Source: Branchiostoma belcheri (Eukaryota > Chordata > Leptocardii > Amphioxiformes > Branchiostomatidae). From it: a stretch of DNA of 64,000 nt. Numbering within the stretch: the first letter of the stretch is position 1; each line of letters opens with the position of its first letter. A program made the translations under genes and the position numbers. The stretch covers positions 1 to 64,000 of the forward strand of contig NW_017804342.1 of assembly GCF_001625305.1 (NCBI RefSeq), in the 5' to 3' direction. Below the pieces are notes generated by a model. That model was not told the DNA's origin. It was given only the letters and a program-made list of their open reading frames with translations, and made no database searches. Positions 58,483 through 64,000 of the stretch are shown piece after piece.

Positions 58483-61400
58483 ATGTCTTTTTGTCGCATT
58501 CTTACTCTTGGACTCTTGGCCGCTGTTCTAGGAACCTGTGAAGGCCAAGATGACACAGGTAGGGCCATTTATTAATTTACTACTTCTTGGGACAGTCACA
58601 GTCACTGTATGACAAGTTTACGACGGCAAATTGGGGGGATTCTTATGGATAGTAGTAGACATGCTGTACCGATTCCAGCTTTTTGTGCCAAAATGGTTAA
58701 TGTCTTGGATCCCTGTCCATTCTTTTACAAAATGTGTATATTACCGGGTATAGCTAAACTGATAATGGCAAAAAATAATTGCATCCTCTGTGAGATTGAA
58801 AACATCCCGGACCCTCAAGATGTAGTGCCTGGCCGTCCGAGCCCGCCCCACCCGGATGGCCGGATGCCCCTCACAGAAATACTGGGGACGTCCGATCATC
58901 CCACCCAACCCATCCCTGACCCCTCTGATGTAGGCATGGAAGAAAAAGCCCCAAACTCATCTCTTTTTGGGGTACCAACTATATAAAAAGCTAGAACCTG
59001 AGCCTACGATACAAAATAAGCAACCATTTTCCGTCAGCCACATGTAAAGCCTCGGTCACATACCGCCGTACGTGCATCTGCGTGCTGTCTACGTGCAAAA
59101 ACGTGGGCAAACAAAGGGCATCCGTAATTATAAGTGGTACCACCTCTGTACGGAATCCTACAGATTTGGAAGCATGCAGACACGACGTAGAACTTTAAGT
59201 GCTTGTATGTAAGTTGTAAAACTTTTTCTGTGTGCGGTCTGCAGATTCACCACCCGTACGTGCGAGTGTGGGCGACGCGCGTGCCCCGTACATACCGTAC
59301 GTAAGAAGCACGTGTGAGTACGGCCTCCTTATGGTAAAGTTGCAATCGCACAGAGATACATTGTAAGCAGGTACGACTCACCACTTGCGCAACGAAGGAT
59401 GCAAGCAACCACTCACGGCCAGGCGTGGCGTGCAGACCACACTCTTATACCTTGCGCAACCGTGCGAGTGACATGCGTTGACGCCACTCTTTCCCCACGT
59501 TTTCAGAAAAACGTAGCAGACGTGGCCTCCCAATAAAAAGTACGGACAAAAAGCACGCATGACGGGTTGTGACCGAGGCTTAAATAAATTTACATTCAGT
59601 TGGTATTAAAAAATGACCGTAGAATTAACTTCGACAATCCTATTTTGCCGTCCTAAAATTACACATTTCTCTGATTACTTTGTACAATGTATATAATAAC
59701 TATTAGTAAGTATAAAATTTTACTGATACTCCAATTTTAGGCAGGGCATTAAGATAAGCCATCCTGTAAATGTAGCAGACTGTGTCTCATACTTGCCCTT
59801 TGAAGTGGGTGTAACTGTTAAAAGATCACATCTGTCCTTTGTGGCTGAATTTAACGCTTCAATAACCCTATTATTACCTCATCTTGGTGCAGAAACAGTC
59901 GTGACTTGGTGTAATGTAACGGATGCACAAATACAACACTTGATTTCAGATACTTCTGAAGATTTCTGCCTGACTGATGATGGGGAACCATGGAATGATC
60001 AAGTCAAAGTTACAGGTCAGCTGCTGTGTTTTGCTGTCTAGAGTCACAGGACCTTTTTAGTAGTACAGCTTTTGATGTCGGGTAACATTTAACAACCAGA
60101 TAAGGTGCACCTTGCCATAAGCTAGTTACTGAGTAACAATTCAGTCATCTGTTAAATAGTGGCACTTGAGGCAATATCTCTCTCACTCTCTCTCTCTTTC
60201 TCCCCCTTCTCTGTGTGTTTAATTGATGAAATTTTGATACCTCACAAAAAATTAGTTAAGGCCACACCAAGTAAATTTTATGGATGACGTCCTTTGGAGA
60301 CCCCAAATCTAATGCGAGAGGGCGAAAAAAAAACAAGAAGGGCCCTAAAAAACAAGATGCCTAGATTAGAAATATACTAAGAGACGACAAATGTTAGGAC
60401 ACAAATTGGATGAAGTGACACTCGGTTGGGTTAAGGCAGCCTATGGCCAACTATGATTAGTATTTCATACATATGGCTGTAACTTTTGATAGCTTGGTCG
60501 CACCACAACTTAACTTCACACAGTTCTAGTAGTACTTGAAACACATTGAATAAAGGTTATTTTGTTTTTACTACTTCTGAATTTTTGGGTTAAAAATCAA
60601 CATTTTGGTTAAAAAGAAGCTGTTTACTTCATGGCTTTACGCGCAAGCGGTAACAACACCTTTCATCATGATATTTTACAAGTAGAAAGCCAACCCCCTA
60701 TTTATTATTTTTGTCCGAGGCTATTTTGTTTTAAATGACAGTTACATTTTTTTTTTTGGCCAAAAACGACAGAAACAGCTATTTTTCTGTCATTTTTCGT
60801 TAAAAAATCGCCACAGTTAGAAAATTTTGACTTATATGCAAAATAGCCTCGGACAATTTTGATAAAAAAGTGATAATACGTAAACATGGATTACTCTAAA
60901 GATGAATTATGTTGTTTTCAGCTGCGCGTAAAGCCGTTTAAGTTATACTCCGTGAATAAAATGCGTAACAACGCGGGTTTACAGGGGAAACATACAAATG
61001 ACCGCCGGTAACCCCGAATTCGAACACGCGTTCTATTCGAATGACGTCATATCGAACATGGTGGAACATGATTCAGGTTCGAAACATGTATGTGGCAATC
61101 GTGCAGACACACGTCCGAACTCGAACATGAATATCAGCCTAGGCCGCCTTAACCCAACCGAGCACAGTGTAACAAGCAAGAAGTCTTTTATTCATCATCA
61201 AAACAGCAATAAATCAGGTGGAACAGCAGTTGTCGTCCTGTCCTGTTTTTGCGGTACGGGTTTCACGTCAATCTGACGATTTGCGGCACTACATGTATAG
61301 TATGTTTGGTCATAGTTACAGGAAGCGGAATTTCTTGTTTTTTTTTCTAGGAACAGGCCAAAATCAATGCGCGCGCGGACGTCATCCATAAAATTTACTT

Positions 61401-62163
61401 GGTGTGGCCTAATACATTATCATGGGTTGAAGGTGTCCAAAATTTGGCAATCGATGTCTTTTTGCACTACAGATCTCTTGGTGCATTACAACAATGTATT
61501 ATATTGCATTTAGACCGAAGTCTTTGGCAGTTCTAGAAATTTGCAAGGTTCCTCCGTCACTTCTTTTGACCTGTATGTGAGGCTTAAAATCGTTGACTGG
61601 GTGTGCCTATCTGCAGTCGTCATTCCAGCCGACAAGTCGGTGAAGAACTTAAGCTAATGTAAAGAATGGTTGATTATGTCTGGGTTGTAATGAAAACTCT
61701 AATCAAAATCTTTTGTCAATGCCTGAGCTATTTGAGTCCTTTCTGAAATGTATAGTTTACATCATTAAAATACTGAATCAACGTTTACTCAAGGTACAAT
61801 GTTTTAAAACGGACTGGGATGTATCAGTTGTGTCTGAATCATGTACATTGTACAGTCATGTGTACCTTAAGTAAATACACATGTAGATGTATCCAGGTGT
61901 CTGAGAAGTCCTTTGTCATGCTTTTGCAGATATCCCACGTCTGCACTTTGCCGGTAAGTTTCTCGCCGACTTGTCAACGTTCAACAACCGTCCAAACAAT
62001 TTCAACATCACGACATTCAAACCTGACAAGGAACCTGGTTGGAATACACGAGGAAGTGCTGCCTTCAGGCTGTTTGAGTGCAACGTTACTCGAGTCTGCC
62101 TTTCAAATGGACTGTGTGTGGATGATCCTCATGACGATCCAATTATTCGCCAGCCAATTACAG
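58483..62163 (+). CDS. Unrecognised secreted-protein gene, first three exons (partial)
   Basis: Exon 1 58483-58558 encodes MSFCRILTLGLLAAVLGTCE then GQDDT, a signal peptide, with donor GTAGGG (phase 1). Exon 2 runs from about 59776 or 59779 to 60015, starting at CAG acceptors that keep phase 1; it encodes DCVSYLPFEVGVTVKRSHL and later EDFCLTDDGEPWNDQ. Exon 3 61930-62163 follows TTTTGCAG and encodes DIPRLHFAGKFLADLSTFNN and later CNVTRVCLSNGLCVDDPHDD, with donor GTGAGT, phase 1 again. Later exons were not identified and may lie beyond 64,000. No domain was recognised. The Cys residues and NxT/NxS sites fit an extracellular protein. The exact start of exon 2 is uncertain. Confidence 0.6.
59047..59581. 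mobile_element. Foldback/TIR element in intron 1 of the secreted-protein gene
   Basis: AAGCCTCGGTCACA at the left is matched by TGTGACCGAGGCTT at the right; similarity continues inward (CGCCGTACGTGC with GCACGCATGACGG). The interior is rich in ACGTGC/GCACGT palindromes. The target duplication is not clear. No transposase. Confidence 0.65.
60178..60215. repeat. CT-rich microsatellite
   Basis: A (CT)n run with TTTCTCCCCC interruptions in intron 2 of the secreted-protein gene, just left of the TIR element at 60,259. Confidence 0.8.
60259..61410. mobile_element. 1.15-kb TIR element with concentric inverted repeats
   Basis: The 34-bp ends 60,259-60,292 and 61,377-61,410 are exact complements (AGGCCACACCAAGTAAATTT at the left). 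Inside, 60,421-60,443 pairs with 61,140-61,162 (CTCGGTTGGGTTAAGGC). Further in, TTGTCCGAGGCTATTTTG near 60,711 pairs with CAAAATAGCCTCGGACAA near 60,839, and ACGACAGAAA/TTTTCTGTC lies at the centre. No transposase frame; the target duplication was not resolved. Confidence 0.75.
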
Positions 62164-62472
62164 GTGAGTTCATCTTCAGGACATTCATGTGGGCCCGCTT
62201 GCCCTTTTCCTCAGAGCGCAATCAGCCGTTTTAATTCTACGTAGAGCGTGGACGGACCGCTCTAATATTTTTGCTTAGAGCGTATTCGCCATTTTAATTC
62301 TACGTAATGCGTTGTAGCCACTTGGAATTTATAGTAAAGTGTAATCGAGAAGTTTCCGAACTCAGCGTAGAGCGTTGTCAGGACCCCCCCCCCTTGCAGA
62401 CCCCCATTCATGTTCTGTGTGCTGTTTTAAATTTGTTGCATTCATTACTTGTAGACTTGGGTCTGTCAACAT

Positions 62473-62730
62473 TTACAAAGTAAATTCCCGCAAAATGATT
62501 GCTCTGGTCAAACCAGGGTGCCATAGAGGCGCGGCATATTCCAACACAGGACGGACGAAACAAGTATATGTAGTAAGAAGATATTCAACGGGCGGGTTGA
62601 ATTGGCGCAAACGACAGAGCCTCTGGTTCCCCTTCTTGGTTGTTTCCTTGACATGAGTGTCCCACTTCAAGTCAGCTTGAAATGTCACCCCAAGACACTT
62701 GGCTACACAGACAACAGCTAGCTGGTGACC
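62473..62730 (-). mobile_element. LINE RT C-terminal fragment (CR1/L2-like)
   Basis: On the minus strand: LGVTFQADLKWDTHVKETTK then CRLRQFNPPVEYLLTTYTCF and RPVLEYAAPLWHPGLT. This is the thumb and C-terminal part that follows the RT core in CR1/L2-type ORF2 proteins. Short and without flanking parts. Confidence 0.8.
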
Positions 62731-62919
62731 ATCGATGTACTTGCCAACCTAAATAAACACTGCTGATATTCATGCCGTATGACATGCGTGCAAAACTCGT
62801 TTAAGATTGGAAGCATGGAGAGTCCAACATATCTCATTGACGGCTCAAAATGACTGTAATGGGTTTGTCCAGAATCGTGTCTGAGGGATTTTCGAAAAAG
62901 GGCCTTGATTAGACGGGGC

Positions 62920-63890
62920 TAAACTCGAACAGGTGACTAGTTTTAAATACCTTGGGGTCACTATTGATTGCCTACTCAAATGGAATGAACATTTCAAACA
63001 TAAATAGTACAAGAAATTTGCTCATCAGACCATTGGCATTATTAAGCACTTGAAACCCTACCTAAACAGACAAGCCCTAGATGTACAGTAATGTACACAA
63101 CGCTATTCATTCCACACATACAGTACTGTAGCACTGTCTGGGACACAGCAGGGAAGGGATACATTGAAAATTTGCAAAAGCTACAAAACAGGGTGGGTCG
63201 GGTGATTCTGGGCTGTGACAGGCAAACTTCTACCTCAACCCTTCTAAACACACTAAAATGGGTCCCAGTGGTTGAAATACATAAGAAAAGCAAAGCTACT
63301 CTCGTCTATAAAGCTATTAACGGTTTGACTCCTTCCTACATCTCTGCAATGTTCACCCAATTATCACACGTGCATACTCATAACACTCGCCTCAGGGCAC
63401 AAGGAGGCCTAGGTCTTCAGTTGCCAATGACTAAGCTAGAATACAGAAGACGTGCCTTTTCTTCGTCTGGGGCGGTATTGTGGAACATACTACCACATCA
63501 CCTAAAAGCAGCCAGGACCCTAGCAGCCTTCAAACAACTCTATGTACTGGGCAATCATTGATATGCAAATTCCAAGCCTGATTTTAATCTTTATCTCTTT
63601 TTTGTCCTACAATGTACCTTGGTTTTATGTTAAATGATGGTCAGGCTTCACTTTTGTTTCACGTATTATGATTTCATGCGCAATGTATGCTACCTAAGTT
63701 AGCTTGCTTTATGTATTATTTAGTAACTTTTGTAACTTTATAAGTTACTTTTGTTGTTATTTGTATTAATTTGAGTTTGATGTTTTTGTTTGGGGTCTTC
63801 CCCAGGCCCAGGACTCATTGAAAAGCGGCCTACGGGCGATAATTATGTATCCCCCTGGTTAAATAAATAAAAACAAACAAACAATTATGA
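62920..63890 (+). mobile_element. LINE 3' end (CR1/L2-like) with (TAAA)-type tail
   Basis: VTSFKYLGVTIDCLLKWNEH at about 62,935, stops and a frameshift near 63,090, then FIPHIQYCSTVWDTAGKGYI, LQKLQNRVGRVILG and RAFSSSGAVLWNILPHHLK up to 63,561. The 3' region ends CCCCCTGGTTAAATAAATAA, the usual terminal signature of this LINE group. Same orientation as the secreted-protein gene; inactive. Confidence 0.85.
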
Positions 63891-64000
63891 GCAATTGAGT
63901 GCGAAAAATGTAAAAAAATGCTGTTTTTTCACATTTATGTCGACAAAAACTATACTTAAAATCAGAAATTTAAAAAATTCCTAAGACACGATTTTTTAAT

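Noticed and set aside
58609-58986. Plus-strand 125-codon frame after the secreted-gene signal exon
   Set aside because: It begins after the exon 1 donor with no acceptor before it, has low-complexity Pro content, and ends without a donor; more likely intron sequence.

Overview
The window is metazoan nuclear DNA: split genes with GT-AG introns in consistent phases, microsatellites, Penelope-like and L2/CR1-like retroelement remnants, and many non-autonomous foldback elements. The mix of a tandem NTase-TPR family, an LRR-Ig receptor and these repeats fits a lancelet (Branchiostoma), but that is an inference from familiarity; no sequence search was run.

Region 1 (about 1-27,500, genes on the minus strand) is a segmental array of three copies of one gene, period about 9.4-10.1 kb. 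Each copy has four coding exons. The product has an N-terminal thrice-repeated helical segment, a polymerase-beta-type nucleotidyltransferase motif (GS, then DLE), and a long C-terminal array of 42-44 residue TPRs. Copy A (1228-6495) is intact and predicts 1557 residues with 17 TPR units. Copies B (11064-16582) and C (20999-25960) keep clean upstream exons, but the large exon is broken by frameshifts and, in B, also by stops. The roughly 1.5-3 kb between copies is also duplicated and carries copy-specific insertions that date the duplications.

Region 2 (29,044-57,229, minus strand) holds two tandem paralogues of a tubulin-tyrosine-ligase-like (TTLL) enzyme with an N-terminal membrane anchor and a cysteine-rich tail. 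I reconstructed 18 coding exons for TTLL-1 (793 residues) and 15 for TTLL-2 (519 residues plus an unseen first exon). TTLL-1 has two extra phase-0 exons that insert 260 mostly low-complexity, Gln/Met-rich residues between anchor and catalytic domain. Inside one TTLL-2 intron, on the opposite strand, sits an LRR-Ig single-pass receptor whose whole coding region is in one exon (49,674-51,749).

Region 3 (58,483 to the right edge, plus strand) begins an unrecognised secreted-protein gene, three exons visible, followed by LINE remnants.

Between and inside genes there are many structured elements: a perfect 92-bp palindrome with a 9-bp target duplication, a second foldback with related ends, a 400-bp hAT-like element, nested terminal-inverted-repeat elements, Penelope-like 3' ends with hammerhead-like core motifs, and a 29/30-bp minisatellite. 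No rRNA, tRNA or CRISPR was seen.
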